DNA of 64,000 nt from assembly GCA_046331245.1 (NCBI GenBank), contig JAXLRH010000003.1:1-64000 (forward strand), read 5' to 3'. Source of the stretch: SSF14 sp046331245. Its GTDB lineage: Bacteria; Actinomycetota; Acidimicrobiia; Acidimicrobiales; Microtrichaceae. Shown here piece after piece: positions 13,474 through 22,476 of the stretch. A program made the translations under genes and the position numbers. The notes beneath the pieces are model-generated. The model had not been told where the DNA came from and did not search any database. It saw only the letters and a program-made list of their open reading frames with translations. Position 1 is the first letter of the stretch; each line of letters opens with the position of its first letter.

Positions 13474-15086
13474 CCGACCTCAACCGATCCGCCCGTCTGA
13501 TGGCGGTGCTCACGGTGGTCTCGCGGCTCAGCGGGTTCGCCCGCGTGATGGTCTTCACGTGGGTGTTCGGCAAGAGCTACCTCGCGAACACCTACGTCAG
13601 CTCGAACACGGTGCCGAACATCCTGTTCGAGCTGTTCGCCGCCGGCGCGCTGCAGGCCGTCCTCGTCCCCACCATGGTGCGGCTGATGCCGAGCGCCGCG
13701 GCCGGGCGCGAGGGCCTGCAGCACCCGACGGAGGCGGAGCGCGTGGCCGGAACGGTCGTGGGTCTCCTGTGCGGCGTGCTCGCGTTCGTCGGCGTGGTCG
13801 CGGTGGCATTCGGCCCGCAGGTGATGCGCCTGCTGGTGGACGACGTGCCGTCCGCCCGCATCCGGCAGGACGAGGTGGAGCTGGGTGCGCTGTTCCTCTG
13901 GTTCTTCATGCCGCAGCTGGTGTTCTACGGCGCCAACGTGGTTGCGACCGCCGTGCTGAACGCCCGCAACCGGTTCGCGCTCCCGGTGTTCGCCCCGACG
14001 TTGAACAACGTCGTCGTGATCGGCGCCTACCTGTGGTTCGACGCGGTGCACACCGGTCCGCTCACGCTCGATCTCACCAGCGCCGAGACGTGGATCGTGG
14101 CCGGCGGCACCACCCTCGCCGTTGTCGTGTTCTGCGCCCTGCCCGTGCTCGCCGTGTGGCGCGAGGGCTTCTCGTTGCGACCGCGCTTCGAGGTGCGCCA
14201 GCCGGCCATCGTGGCCCTGCTCCGCGAAGGCGCCTGGGCCGGCGTGTTCCTGGCCCTCACGCAGGTGGTGCAGGTCGTCATCCTCAAGGTCGCCAACCGC
14301 GAAGCCGGTGCGCCCACCGTGTACCAGTTCGCCTTCATTCTGTTCACGCTGCCGCACGCCCTGTTCTCGGTGCCCGTGATGACGACGCGGTTCCCGCAGA
14401 TGTCACGAGCCGCGCAGGCGGGGGACTGGGTGGACTACCGGCGGACCGTGGCGATCGCAGTGAGGTCGATCGCGTTCCTCGCGCTGGCCGCCAGCGCCGT
14501 GTCGATCGCCGTCGCCGGCCCCGGCGCCGAGCTGCTGGCCTACGGCAAGGGCGCGTCGCTCGCGCCACGGATCGCCGCCGCCACGATGGCGTTCGCGCCG
14601 GGCATCGTCGGCTTCGGCCTCCTGCTCTTCTTCACCCGAGCGTTGTACGCCACGACCGACGCCCGGACACCGGCGCTCGTGAACCTCGGGCTCGTCGTCG
14701 TCACCTCGGTCGTGATGCTCACGGCGGTTCCCCTGCTGAGCAACCGCGATCTCGTCACCGGTCTCGCCGGCGCCTTCGCCGTGGGCAACCTCGGCGGGGC
14801 GCTCGCGCTCGGCTGGATCGTCGACCGGCGGCTCGAGGCCCGGTCGGCGGGCACGATGCACGTGGCTGCCCCGGTGACGCGCTCACTCGTCGCCGCGGTG
14901 GTGGCCGCCGGGCTCGGTTGGCTCGCCGGCGACGCCGTGGGGTGGGCGACCAAGCCCGCAGCCGTGCTCGCCGTGGCTGCCGGCGCCTCGGTCGCGATCG
15001 TCGTGTTCGTCGGCATCCAGTGGGCGCTCGGCGGCCCCGGCCCCCAGCTCGCGCTCCGCACCCTCGGAGCCGGTGACGTCCCGTGA
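13470..15086 (+). CDS. murJ: MurJ/MviN-family lipid-linked oligosaccharide flippase
   Basis: A 538-residue polytopic membrane protein of the MOP superfamily with about 14 hydrophobic helices. Typical family features are the opening SRLSGFARVMVFTWVFGKS, the amphipathic segment NTVPNILFELFAAGALQAVL, and charged residues in transmembrane helix 1. MurJ moves lipid II across the membrane. This copy lies in an ATGA overlap with steB and a GTGA overlap with a glycosyltransferase, and lacks the large C-terminal pseudokinase extension of mycobacterial MviN. It could be the main MurJ or a paralog that flips the product of the neighbouring genes. Confidence 0.9.
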   Translation: MTDLNRSARLMAVLTVVSRLSGFARVMVFTWVFGKSYLANTYVSSNTVPNILFELFAAGALQAVLVPTMVRLMPSAAAGREGLQHPTEAERVAGTVVGLLCGVLAFVGVVAVAFGPQVMRLLVDDVPSARIRQDEVELGALFLWFFMPQLVFYGANVVATAVLNARNRFALPVFAPTLNNVVVIGAYLWFDAVHTGPLTLDLTSAETWIVAGGTTLAVVVFCALPVLAVWREGFSLRPRFEVRQPAIVALLREGAWAGVFLALTQVVQVVILKVANREAGAPTVYQFAFILFTLPHALFSVPVMTTRFPQMSRAAQAGDWVDYRRTVAIAVRSIAFLALAASAVSIAVAGPGAELLAYGKGASLAPRIAAATMAFAPGIVGFGLLLFFTRALYATTDARTPALVNLGLVVVTSVVMLTAVPLLSNRDLVTGLAGAFAVGNLGGALALGWIVDRRLEARSAGTMHVAAPVTRSLVAAVVAAGLGWLAGDAVGWATKPAAVLAVAAGASVAIVVFVGIQWALGGPGPQLALRTLGAGDVP

Positions 15087-16174
15087 GGGTGATCGAGGTC
15101 CTCGGCCCGTCGACGGGCGGCATTCGGCGCCACGTGGCCACGCTCGCCGCGCTCATGGGTGATCGCGGTGCGGAGGTGACGGTCGCGGCACCGTCGGGCG
15201 TGATGGACGGGCTCGACGTCGGGGCGGCCGGCCGCGCCGAGGTCGCTGTTCCGTCCAGCTTCTCGCCGACGGCGATCGTGGCCGCGGTCCGGGCCTTTCG
15301 GTCGCTGCACCGCGCGGTTCGGCCCGACCTGATCCACGCGCACGGGTTGAAGGCGGGGTGGGTCGCAGTGCTGAGCCGTCCGCGCCGGCCCATCGTGCTC
15401 ACCGTGCACAACGTGGTGCTCGACGAGGTGGCCGGCCGTGGGGCCGACCTGCAGCGGCGGCTCGAACGAGCGTTGTTGGGTCGCGTCGATCACATCGTCG
15501 CCGTGTCACCGGAGATCGTGGCCCACTTCGACGGTCGCATCGCTCCGGACCGCATCGAGTTCGTCATCCCCGCGTCGCCGTCACCCGTCCCGCGCCGGAC
15601 GCGCGCCGAGATCCGCTCGGCGCTCGGCGTGGCCGACGACACCGTGCTCGTCGTCGTCGCCGCTCGACTGCACCCGCAGAAGGACCTGCCGACGTTCGTG
15701 GAGGCCTGGCGGACCGTGCACGCGGCGTTCCCCACCGCCCGCGCGGCGATCGTCGGCGAGGGCCCGCTGCGCGACGAGCTGGCGGCCCTCGTCGCGGCAC
15801 CCGACCTCGGCGGGACCCTGCTGCTCGCAGGCCCCAGCCCCCATGCCGTCGACGAGCTCGCCGCCGCCGACGTCGTGGCCCTCAGCTCACGATGGGAGGG
15901 GGCGCCCCTGGTCATCGCCGAGGCGATGCAGCTGGGCCGACCCGTCGTGTCCACCCGGGTCGGCGTCGTGCCGGAGATGGTGGGCGACGGCGGGGCCATC
16001 GTCGAGGTCGGCGACGCCGCGGCGCTGGCGGGCGCCCTGTGCGAGTTCGTGGGCTCCCCGGAGCGACGTGCCGAGGCAGGGCGGGTCAGCCTGGAACGAG
16101 GCACGGTGATCTACGGTGCTGCTCCTCTGGTCGATCAGGTCGCCAGGATCTACGAGGAGGTACTCGACCGGTGA
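15083..16174 (+). CDS. GT4-family glycosyltransferase
   Basis: A 363-residue GT-B enzyme. The N-terminal half has GPSTGGIRRHVATLA and DLIHAHGLKAGWVA; the C-terminal nucleotide-sugar domain has VVVAARLHPQKDLPTFVEAW and the retaining EX7E motif in WEGAPLVIAEAMQLGRPVV. It is cytoplasmic or membrane-associated and probably adds a sugar to a lipid-linked acceptor. Overlaps with murJ upstream and the phosphatase-like membrane gene downstream (4 bases each) imply one operon. The sugar and acceptor are unknown. Confidence 0.87.
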   Translation: MRVIEVLGPSTGGIRRHVATLAALMGDRGAEVTVAAPSGVMDGLDVGAAGRAEVAVPSSFSPTAIVAAVRAFRSLHRAVRPDLIHAHGLKAGWVAVLSRPRRPIVLTVHNVVLDEVAGRGADLQRRLERALLGRVDHIVAVSPEIVAHFDGRIAPDRIEFVIPASPSPVPRRTRAEIRSALGVADDTVLVVVAARLHPQKDLPTFVEAWRTVHAAFPTARAAIVGEGPLRDELAALVAAPDLGGTLLLAGPSPHAVDELAAADVVALSSRWEGAPLVIAEAMQLGRPVVSTRVGVVPEMVGDGGAIVEVGDAAALAGALCEFVGSPERRAEAGRVSLERGTVIYGAAPLVDQVARIYEEVLDR

Positions 16175-18420
16175 GCCGTCGAACGATCGCGGGCCGTCGG
16201 GCCGGGGCGCTGCTCGGCGTCGCCCTCGTCCTGTCGTGCGCCGCGCCGTTCGCGTTCTCGTCGCCGGCCGGCGCCACCGCCCCCGACCGCAGCGAACCTC
16301 GCGGTCGGGTGCTCATCATCACTGCGCCCCGCCTCACCTGGGCCGAGATCGAGGCGACACGACCTCCCAACCTCATGCGGCTCTTCGCCCGCTCGGCCGT
16401 CGCGCAGTGCAGTCCACGCACCGCAGGATCGACCACCCGCCCCGGGGACGCCTACCTCACCATCGGCGCCGGCAACCGCATGGGCACCGTGGCCGACGTC
16501 GACGGAACCGTGGTGGAGCGCAGTGAGCCGATCGTCGAAGGCGATCCGACGAACGTGTACCAGCGCACCACCGGCGTGGTCGCGAAGGCACCGATCCTCG
16601 CGATCGGCAAGCCCACCATCGACCGCTTCAACAAGGACCTCTACTTCGGGGCCGAGGCCGGCTCGATGGCGCAGGCGCTCGACGACGACCGTCGGTCGAT
16701 CGCCGTCCTGGCCAACGCCGACCGGCAGTTCGGCCTGCCGAAGTACCGCCAGGCCGGTCTCGCCGCGATGGATCGCAGTGGACAGGTGTCGGCCGGCCTC
16801 GTGTCCGACGAGCTCCTGCGCGTGGACGATCGCGCCGCCTTCGGCATCTCGATCGATCCTGCCGTGCACGACTCCGTGTTCCGGACGCTCTGGTCGCAGC
16901 ACGACGTGGTGCTGGTGGAGCTCAGCGACCTCGAGCGCGCCGAGGCGGCGCGCGGCGTCGCCACCGACGAGCAGGGCGAGCGTCAGTACCGCCGTGCCCT
17001 CCGCGAGAGCGACGCCCTCGTCGGGAAGATGCTGAGCCACGTCGACCTCGCACGCGACACCGTCATCGTGGTGGGCCCCACCGCACCGGCCGACGAGAAC
17101 CAGCTCACCGTGTTCGCGATGGCGGGCAAGGGCGTCACCACGGGCTGGGCCACGTCCAGCACGACACGGCGCGACGGCTACGTCACGCTCACCGACATCG
17201 CTCCGACCGTGCTGGCGACGTTCGGGGCGACCGTGCCGGACTCGATGGGCGACACCCGGCTCACCAGCACCACCGGTCCCTCCCTCGATGCCCGCATGTC
17301 GTCGATGGTCGAGAACTCCGACCGCGCGGTCGTCCGCGACAAGGTGTTCGGGCCCACCACGGTGGTGTTCATCATCGTGCTGGTGGTCGACATCGCGCTG
17401 GCGATGCTGTGCCTGGCGAGGCTGCCGAAGCTGTCCGGCCTGGTGCGCTGGCTCGCGCTGGTGGTGCTGGCGCTGCCGCCCGTCACGTTCCTGCTCGGGA
17501 TCGTGGCCATCGACAACCCCGCCGTCCTCGGGCTCGCCGTCGGGGTGGGCTCGATCGTCGTCGCGACGCTCGCCTCGTTCGCCCGCCGGATCGACGCCGG
17601 TCTGCCGCCGCTCCTCCTGCTGGCGCTCCTGTGGCTCGTGCTCGCCGTCGACATCGCCACCGGCGGCCACCTCCAGATCAACACGATCTTCGGCTACTCG
17701 CCGATCGTCGCCGGCCGGTTCGCCGGGTTCGGCAACCAGGCCTTCTCGATGATCGCCCTGGCCTCGCTGCTCCTGGCCTCCGCATGGCTCGATCGCCGCC
17801 ATCCCGACGGCCCGAGCGGGTCGCGGCTCGGTCTCGCCACCCTCGGCGGCGTCGGCGCCTGGTTCCTGGTGACGGTCGTGCTCGACGGGCACCCGTCGAT
17901 GGGCTCCGACGTCGGCGGCGTCCTGGCGTTCGTGCCCGCCGCCACCGTGGCCGTGCTCATGTTCCGCGGCATCAAGGTGAACGTGCGCCTCACGGCCCTG
18001 ATCGCGGCCGGAACCATCGCCGTCCTCGGCGTCTTCACCGCCGTCGACCTCAGCCGGCCCACCGACGACCGCACCCACCTCGGCCGATTCGCGTCGAAGC
18101 TGTTCGCCGGTGAGGCCGGCGAGATCATCCAGCGCAAGATAGCGGCCAACCTGCGGGTGCTCACCAGCGTGTGGGCGTGGGTGATCCCGGTGGCGCTGGT
18201 GTACTTCGCCTACCTCACCTGGCGGCCGAACCGCACCCTTCAGCGCCTGAACGCCGCCCACGCGCACTTCCGGGCGTTCGGCGTCGCGGCGCTCACCCTC
18301 GGCCTCCTGGCCATGGCGCTCAACGACTCCGGCGTCTCGCTCCCGGGCATCATGCTGGCCCTCGTCGCGGCGTACGTGAGCTACCTCGTCGTCGAGCTGG
18401 AGCGGGGCACGTTGACATGA
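16171..18420 (+). CDS. Alkaline-phosphatase-like protein with C-terminal polytopic membrane domain
   Basis: A 749-residue envelope protein. A signal peptide (about 1-38, ending AGATA) is followed by an extracytoplasmic domain of about 340 residues resembling the alkaline-phosphatase/sulfatase fold: RVLIITAPRLTWAEIE as first strand, STTRPGDAYLTIGAGNR near the nucleophile position, and TDIAPTVLATFGATVPDSM as C-terminal strand. The usual metal-binding Asp of the first strand is absent, so catalysis is doubtful. About ten transmembrane helices follow, with a conserved-looking GYSPIVAGRFAGFGNQ near 508. The start is GTG 16171 (GTGA overlap); the long open frame before it is a shadow of the GT4 gene. 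It may transfer or remove a phospho-group on a lipid-linked glycan (inference). Confidence 0.72.
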   Translation: MSRRTIAGRRAGALLGVALVLSCAAPFAFSSPAGATAPDRSEPRGRVLIITAPRLTWAEIEATRPPNLMRLFARSAVAQCSPRTAGSTTRPGDAYLTIGAGNRMGTVADVDGTVVERSEPIVEGDPTNVYQRTTGVVAKAPILAIGKPTIDRFNKDLYFGAEAGSMAQALDDDRRSIAVLANADRQFGLPKYRQAGLAAMDRSGQVSAGLVSDELLRVDDRAAFGISIDPAVHDSVFRTLWSQHDVVLVELSDLERAEAARGVATDEQGERQYRRALRESDALVGKMLSHVDLARDTVIVVGPTAPADENQLTVFAMAGKGVTTGWATSSTTRRDGYVTLTDIAPTVLATFGATVPDSMGDTRLTSTTGPSLDARMSSMVENSDRAVVRDKVFGPTTVVFIIVLVVDIALAMLCLARLPKLSGLVRWLALVVLALPPVTFLLGIVAIDNPAVLGLAVGVGSIVVATLASFARRIDAGLPPLLLLALLWLVLAVDIATGGHLQINTIFGYSPIVAGRFAGFGNQAFSMIALASLLLASAWLDRRHPDGPSGSRLGLATLGGVGAWFLVTVVLDGHPSMGSDVGGVLAFVPAATVAVLMFRGIKVNVRLTALIAAGTIAVLGVFTAVDLSRPTDDRTHLGRFASKLFAGEAGEIIQRKIAANLRVLTSVWAWVIPVALVYFAYLTWRPNRTLQRLNAAHAHFRAFGVAALTLGLLAMALNDSGVSLPGIMLALVAAYVSYLVVELERGTLT

Positions 18421-19298
18421 CGGCGCTGGGCGAGCTGCTCGCCGCCTACCTCCTCGGTGCGGTGGTGGCCGCCGGCCTGTGGCGGGGGAGTCGCGGCGTG
18501 TTCGCCGTCGACGTGTTCGCCCGCACCAACTACCGCAGCCATCCGCTCGCGACCGCCGTCGGGCTCCTCCTCGCGGTGGTGCCGGCCGTGGTCGTCGGGC
18601 TCGACGTCGTGATCGTGGACGTGGCCCGCAGCATCGGTTGGCCCGGCCAGGACGGCTGGGGACCGCTCGGCGCCTACGGCCCGGTGGTCGTGGAGCTGGC
18701 GGTGGCGTTCGCGTTCCTGGGCGTGCTCGACGACCTCGGCGGCGTGGGGGAGAGCGGCGGGTTCCGTGGGCACCTCAAGGCGCTCGCCGAGGGACGCATC
18801 ACCACCGGCCTCGTGAAGCTCGTCGGCGGTCCGCTCTTCACCCTCGTGATCCTGTCGGGCGACATGGCGCAGGCGGGCCGGCTCGGCCACCTCCGCGACG
18901 CGGCGTTGATCTGCCTGGCGGCGAACCTCGCCAATCTGTTCGACCGTGCCCCGGGGCGGGTCAACAAGGTGGGCCAGATCGCCTTCGTCGTGCTCGCGCT
19001 CGCCACCCGCTCGACCCGCCTGGTGCCGGTGGCCGCGACGATGGGCGGCGCCGCTGCGCTGCTCCCCGGCGACCTGCGCGAGTCGTTCATGCTCGGCGAT
19101 GCCGGCTCGAACGTGATCGGCGCCGTCGTGGGCGTCGGCGTCGTCGCGACCACCACCGAGACGCAGCGGTGGATCCTCGTCGCGGTGCTGCTGGGCCTCA
19201 ACCTGACGTCGGAGTTCGTGTCGTTCAGCAGGGTCATCGACGCCGTCCCTCCGCTTCGTCGGCTCGATCGGCTCGGGTCCCCCCACCGGCCGCGTTAG
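18417..19298 (+). CDS. MraY/WecA-like prenyl-phosphate sugar-1-phosphate transferase
   Basis: A 293-residue polytopic protein related to the UDP-sugar:polyprenyl-phosphate transferases. Shared motifs are a DD pair in FLGVLDDLGGVGE, GGFRGHLKALAEGRIT after it, ANLANLFDRAPGRVNK (the NLxDxxxG-like loop), and LLPGDLRESFMLGDAGSNVIGA with the last catalytic Asp region. About eight to nine helices are seen, fewer than in true MraY, and the sequence is divergent. The ATG at 18417 overlaps the upstream stop (ATGA). It may start a lipid-linked glycan that the adjacent GT4 extends and MurJ flips; the exact substrate is unknown. Confidence 0.75.
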   Translation: MTALGELLAAYLLGAVVAAGLWRGSRGVFAVDVFARTNYRSHPLATAVGLLLAVVPAVVVGLDVVIVDVARSIGWPGQDGWGPLGAYGPVVVELAVAFAFLGVLDDLGGVGESGGFRGHLKALAEGRITTGLVKLVGGPLFTLVILSGDMAQAGRLGHLRDAALICLAANLANLFDRAPGRVNKVGQIAFVVLALATRSTRLVPVAATMGGAAALLPGDLRESFMLGDAGSNVIGAVVGVGVVATTTETQRWILVAVLLGLNLTSEFVSFSRVIDAVPPLRRLDRLGSPHRPR

Positions 19299-19318
19299 GG
19301 TGGTTGGGACCAAAGGAG
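19296..19318 (+). promoter_or_regulatory. pyrG promoter -10 and ribosome-binding site
   Basis: TAGGGT (19296-19301) overlaps the stop codon of the MraY-like gene and fits the -10 pattern. AAAGGAG (19312-19318) is one of the strongest Shine-Dalgarno sites in the window, 6 bases before GTG 19325. A short leader would begin in the GGGACC area. pyrG can therefore be transcribed separately from the envelope module. Confidence 0.5.
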
Positions 19319-19324
19319 TTACCG

Positions 19325-20971
19325 GTGGCCAAGCACATCTTCGTGACCGGAGGCGTAGCGAGCTCCCTGGGCAAGGGGCTCACCGCCTCGTCGCTCGGGC
19401 GATTGTTGAAGGCCCGGGGACTCCGGGTGACGATGCAGAAGCTCGACCCCTACATCAACGTCGACCCGGGGACGATGAACCCGTTCGAGCACGGCGAGGT
19501 GTACGTCACCGAGGACGGTGGTGAGACCGACCTCGACCTGGGGCACTACGAACGCTTCATCGACGAGAACCTCACCCGCGGGTCGAACGCCACCACCGGC
19601 TCGATCTACACCGCGGTGCTGGCGGCCGAACGCCGGGGCGACTACCTGGGCAAGACCGTCCAGGTGATCCCGCACATCACCGACGAGATCAAGAGTCGGG
19701 TGTCGGGGCTCGCGACCGACGACGTCGACGTGGTGATCACCGAGGTCGGCGGCACGGTGGGCGACATCGAGATCCTGCCGTTCCTCGAGGCCATCCGGCA
19801 GTTCCGCCTCGACGTGGGGCGCGAGAACGTCTGCTACATCCACCTCACGCTGGTGCCGTTCATCGGCCCGTCGCACGAGCAGAAGACCAAGCCGACCCAG
19901 CACTCGGTCACCGAGCTCCGCAGCCGTGGCGTGCAGCCGCACATCATCGTGTGCCGCAGCGAGAGCCCCATCAACCCGGGCCTCAAGGACAAGATCTCGG
20001 CGCTGTGCGACGTGCCGGTCGAGGCCGTCATCAACGCCTCCGACGCCGAGAGCCTCTACGACATCCCGCTCGTGCTGCACGACGAGGGTCTCGACGCCGA
20101 GGTGTGCCGTCTCCTCGGGTTCGACGCACCACCGCCCGACCTCACCGAGTGGCGCGACCTCGTGCACCGCGTGAAGTCGGCGACGTTCCCGGTGAAGGTC
20201 GGCATCATCGGCAAGTACGTGGCGCTGCCCGACGCCTACCTCTCGGTCGTCGAGTCGCTCAACCACGCCGGCGCGTACAACGGCGCCGACGTGCAGATCG
20301 AGTGGATCCAGGCCGAGGAGGTGGAGGGGCTGCTCGAAGCGGGCGCCATCCGCGACCTCGACGGCATCGTGATCCCCGGTGGGTTCGGCGAGCGCGGCGT
20401 CGAGGGCAAGGTGGCGGCCGCCGCCTTCTCCCGCGAGCACCAGATCCCCACGCTCGGCCTCTGCCTCGGCCTCCAGGTGATGACGATCGAGTACGCCCGT
20501 CATGCGCTCGGGCTCGACGGCGCGAACTCCGCCGAGGTCGACCCCGACACGCCCCACCCGGTGATCGCGATCATGGACGACCAGCGCAACATCGTGGAGA
20601 AGGGTGGCACGATGCGCCTCGGGGCGTATCCCGCCGTGCTCGCCGAGGGGTCGCGTGTCGCCGAGATCTACGGCTCGCAGCACGTCTCGGAGCGCCACCG
20701 TCACCGCTACGAGTTCAACCCCGAGTACCGGTCGAAGTTCGAGGGCACCGACTTCGTGTGCTCGGGGGAGTCGCCCGACGGCCGGCTCGTGGAGTTCATC
20801 GAGCTGCGGGACCACCCGTTCTGGATCGGCACCCAGGCGCACCCGGAGCTGAAGAGCCGGCCCACCAACCCGGCGCCCTTGTTCCGGGAGTTCGTGGCCG
20901 CCGCCCGTGCCCGGGCCGAGGGTCGCAACCCGCACATCATCGATCTCGAGGCGGCCCGAGCCGTTGTCTGA
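19325..20971 (+). CDS. pyrG: CTP synthase
   Basis: A 548-residue enzyme that aminates UTP to CTP with ATP and glutamine. The N-terminal synthetase domain starts KHIFVTGGVASSLGKGLTAS and has KLDPYINVDPGTM. The C-terminal class I glutamine amidotransferase domain has the nucleophile Cys in TLGLCLGLQVM and the His/Glu pair in HPELKSRP. The length is typical. GTG 19325 is fixed by the AAAGGAG site. It overlaps the Nudix gene by 8 bases. Position after steAB matches mycobacteria, apart from the four inserted envelope genes. Confidence 0.97.
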   Translation: MAKHIFVTGGVASSLGKGLTASSLGRLLKARGLRVTMQKLDPYINVDPGTMNPFEHGEVYVTEDGGETDLDLGHYERFIDENLTRGSNATTGSIYTAVLAAERRGDYLGKTVQVIPHITDEIKSRVSGLATDDVDVVITEVGGTVGDIEILPFLEAIRQFRLDVGRENVCYIHLTLVPFIGPSHEQKTKPTQHSVTELRSRGVQPHIIVCRSESPINPGLKDKISALCDVPVEAVINASDAESLYDIPLVLHDEGLDAEVCRLLGFDAPPPDLTEWRDLVHRVKSATFPVKVGIIGKYVALPDAYLSVVESLNHAGAYNGADVQIEWIQAEEVEGLLEAGAIRDLDGIVIPGGFGERGVEGKVAAAAFSREHQIPTLGLCLGLQVMTIEYARHALGLDGANSAEVDPDTPHPVIAIMDDQRNIVEKGGTMRLGAYPAVLAEGSRVAEIYGSQHVSERHRHRYEFNPEYRSKFEGTDFVCSGESPDGRLVEFIELRDHPFWIGTQAHPELKSRPTNPAPLFREFVAAARARAEGRNPHIIDLEAARAVV

Positions 20972-21530
20972 GACGTCGGCCGATCCGGACCATCCGTTCG
21001 TCAAGGTCGACGAGCGCCTGATCCATCAGGGCTACGTCATCGGCGTGTACAACGTGCGGTTCGAGGGCCCGGCCGGCGAGATGATGGACCGCGACGTGGT
21101 GCGGCACCCCGGCGCCGTGTCGGTCGTGCCCGTGCTCGACGACGGCACCGTCGTGATGGTGCGCCAGTTCCGGTCGCCGATCGAGGAGATGCTGCTCGAG
21201 GTTCCGGCCGGCAAGCGCGACGTGGCCGACGAGCCGCCGGAGCTCACGGCGCACCGCGAGCTCGCGGAGGAGGTCGGCTACGAGGCCGCCGAGATGCGGC
21301 TGCTCACCGTGCTGGTGCACTCGCCAGGCTTCTGCGACGAGCGCAACCACATCTTCCTCGCGACGGGCCTCACGCCGTGCGATCGGGCCGTCGAGGGGCC
21401 GGAGGAGGAGCACATGACGATCGAGCACGTGCCCCTCGCCGACGCCTACGACCTCGTGCTGTCGGGGGTGATCACCGACGCGAAGTCGGTGGTGGGCCTC
21501 ACCCTGGCCCATCATCAGCTGATCGGCTGA
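20964..21530 (+). CDS. Nudix hydrolase, ADP-ribose pyrophosphatase type
   Basis: A 188-residue enzyme that hydrolyses ADP-ribose or a related nucleoside diphosphate sugar. The Nudix helix is seen as GKRDVADEP followed by HRELAEEVGY, preceded by LLEVPA as in ADP-ribose pyrophosphatases. The likely start is TTG 20964, overlapping the pyrG stop; the frame is open further upstream inside pyrG but shows no homology there. The mycobacterial counterpart is Rv1700, in the same place between pyrG and xerD. Confidence 0.85.
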   Translation: MSETSADPDHPFVKVDERLIHQGYVIGVYNVRFEGPAGEMMDRDVVRHPGAVSVVPVLDDGTVVMVRQFRSPIEEMLLEVPAGKRDVADEPPELTAHRELAEEVGYEAAEMRLLTVLVHSPGFCDERNHIFLATGLTPCDRAVEGPEEEHMTIEHVPLADAYDLVLSGVITDAKSVVGLTLAHHQLIG

Positions 21531-21531
21531 C

Positions 21532-22476
21532 ATGACGCCCGAGAGCGAGGCGTTCCTGCTGTGGCTCGCGGTCGAGCGCGGGCGCGCCGCCAACACGCTC
21601 GAGTCGTACCGACGCGACCTCCGCCGCTACGAGGCGTGGCTGGCGGCCAACGGCACGTCGATCGCGTCGGTCACCGAGCGGGAGGTCGTCGCCCACGTCG
21701 AGTCCCTGCGGGCCGGCGACCTGGCGCCGGCGTCGGTCGCCCGGGCTGTGGTCGTCGTGCGGGCGCTGCACCGGTTCCTGGCCGCCGAGGCGATGCTCGA
21801 CCACGACCCGACGGTGCGCCTGGAGACCCCCCGGCGTCCGTCCGGCCTCCCGAAGGCGCTCACCGAGCAGCAGATCGACCAGCTGTTCGCCGCCGTCGCC
21901 ACGGTGGACGGCCCCGTCGGCATGCGCGACTCGGCGCTCCTGGAGGTGCTGTACGGCTCGGGTCTGCGCATCTCCGAGGCGGTCGGGCTGTCGCTCTCCG
22001 ACGTGGACATGGAGGCCCGCCTCATCCGTGCGTTCGGCAAGGGCAACAAGGAGCGCATCGTGCCGCTCGGTCGCGCCGCCGCCCGCTCGCTGGCTCTCTG
22101 GTTCGACGAGGGGAGGCCGGCGATGGCCCCCCGCCGATGGCGGTCGAAGTCCGACGCCGACGCAGTGTTCCTCAACCAGCGGGGCGGCCGCCTCACCCGC
22201 CAGGGCGGCTGGCTCGTGCTGTCGGGTCATGCCCGCCGTGCCGGGCTCGCCGACGTCGTGTCGCCCCACGTCATGCGCCACTCGTGCGCCACCCACATGC
22301 TCGACCACGGCGCCGACATCCGGGCCGTGCAGGAGATGCTGGGCCACGCCTCGATCTCGACCACGCAGCTGTACACGAAGGTGGTGACCGACCGGTTGTG
22401 GCAGGTGTACGCCGACAGCCATCCCCGTGCCGCGGTGCGGGCGGCGGAATCGGCGGCGGAGCCGGTGGCGCCGTGA
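21532..22476 (+). CDS. xerD: Tyrosine recombinase XerD
   Basis: A 314-residue site-specific recombinase that resolves chromosome dimers at dif. The SAM-like N-terminal domain (about 1-100) is followed by the catalytic core: Arg146 in YGSGLRISEA, Lys170 in GKGNKE, His246 and Arg249 in HVMRHS, His272 in LGHASIST, and the Tyr281 nucleophile in QLYTKV. All catalytic residues are intact. It starts one base after the Nudix stop and shares a GTGA overlap with the HD gene. The housekeeping synteny argues against an integrase of a mobile element. Confidence 0.93.
   Translation: MTPESEAFLLWLAVERGRAANTLESYRRDLRRYEAWLAANGTSIASVTEREVVAHVESLRAGDLAPASVARAVVVVRALHRFLAAEAMLDHDPTVRLETPRRPSGLPKALTEQQIDQLFAAVATVDGPVGMRDSALLEVLYGSGLRISEAVGLSLSDVDMEARLIRAFGKGNKERIVPLGRAAARSLALWFDEGRPAMAPRRWRSKSDADAVFLNQRGGRLTRQGGWLVLSGHARRAGLADVVSPHVMRHSCATHMLDHGADIRAVQEMLGHASISTTQLYTKVVTDRLWQVYADSHPRAAVRAAESAAEPVAP

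Noticed and set aside
12282..14357. 691-codon minus-strand open frame opposite steB and murJ
   Set aside because: Low-complexity shadow sequence; the plus-strand genes have clear families.
15358..16170. Upstream extension of the alkaline-phosphatase-like membrane protein
   Set aside because: It lies within the GT4 gene in another frame; GTG 16171 starts a proper signal peptide.
21532..22476. XerD as an integrase of a mobile element
   Set aside because: It lies in a conserved housekeeping block, has no flanking att-like repeats, and neighbouring genes are core genes.
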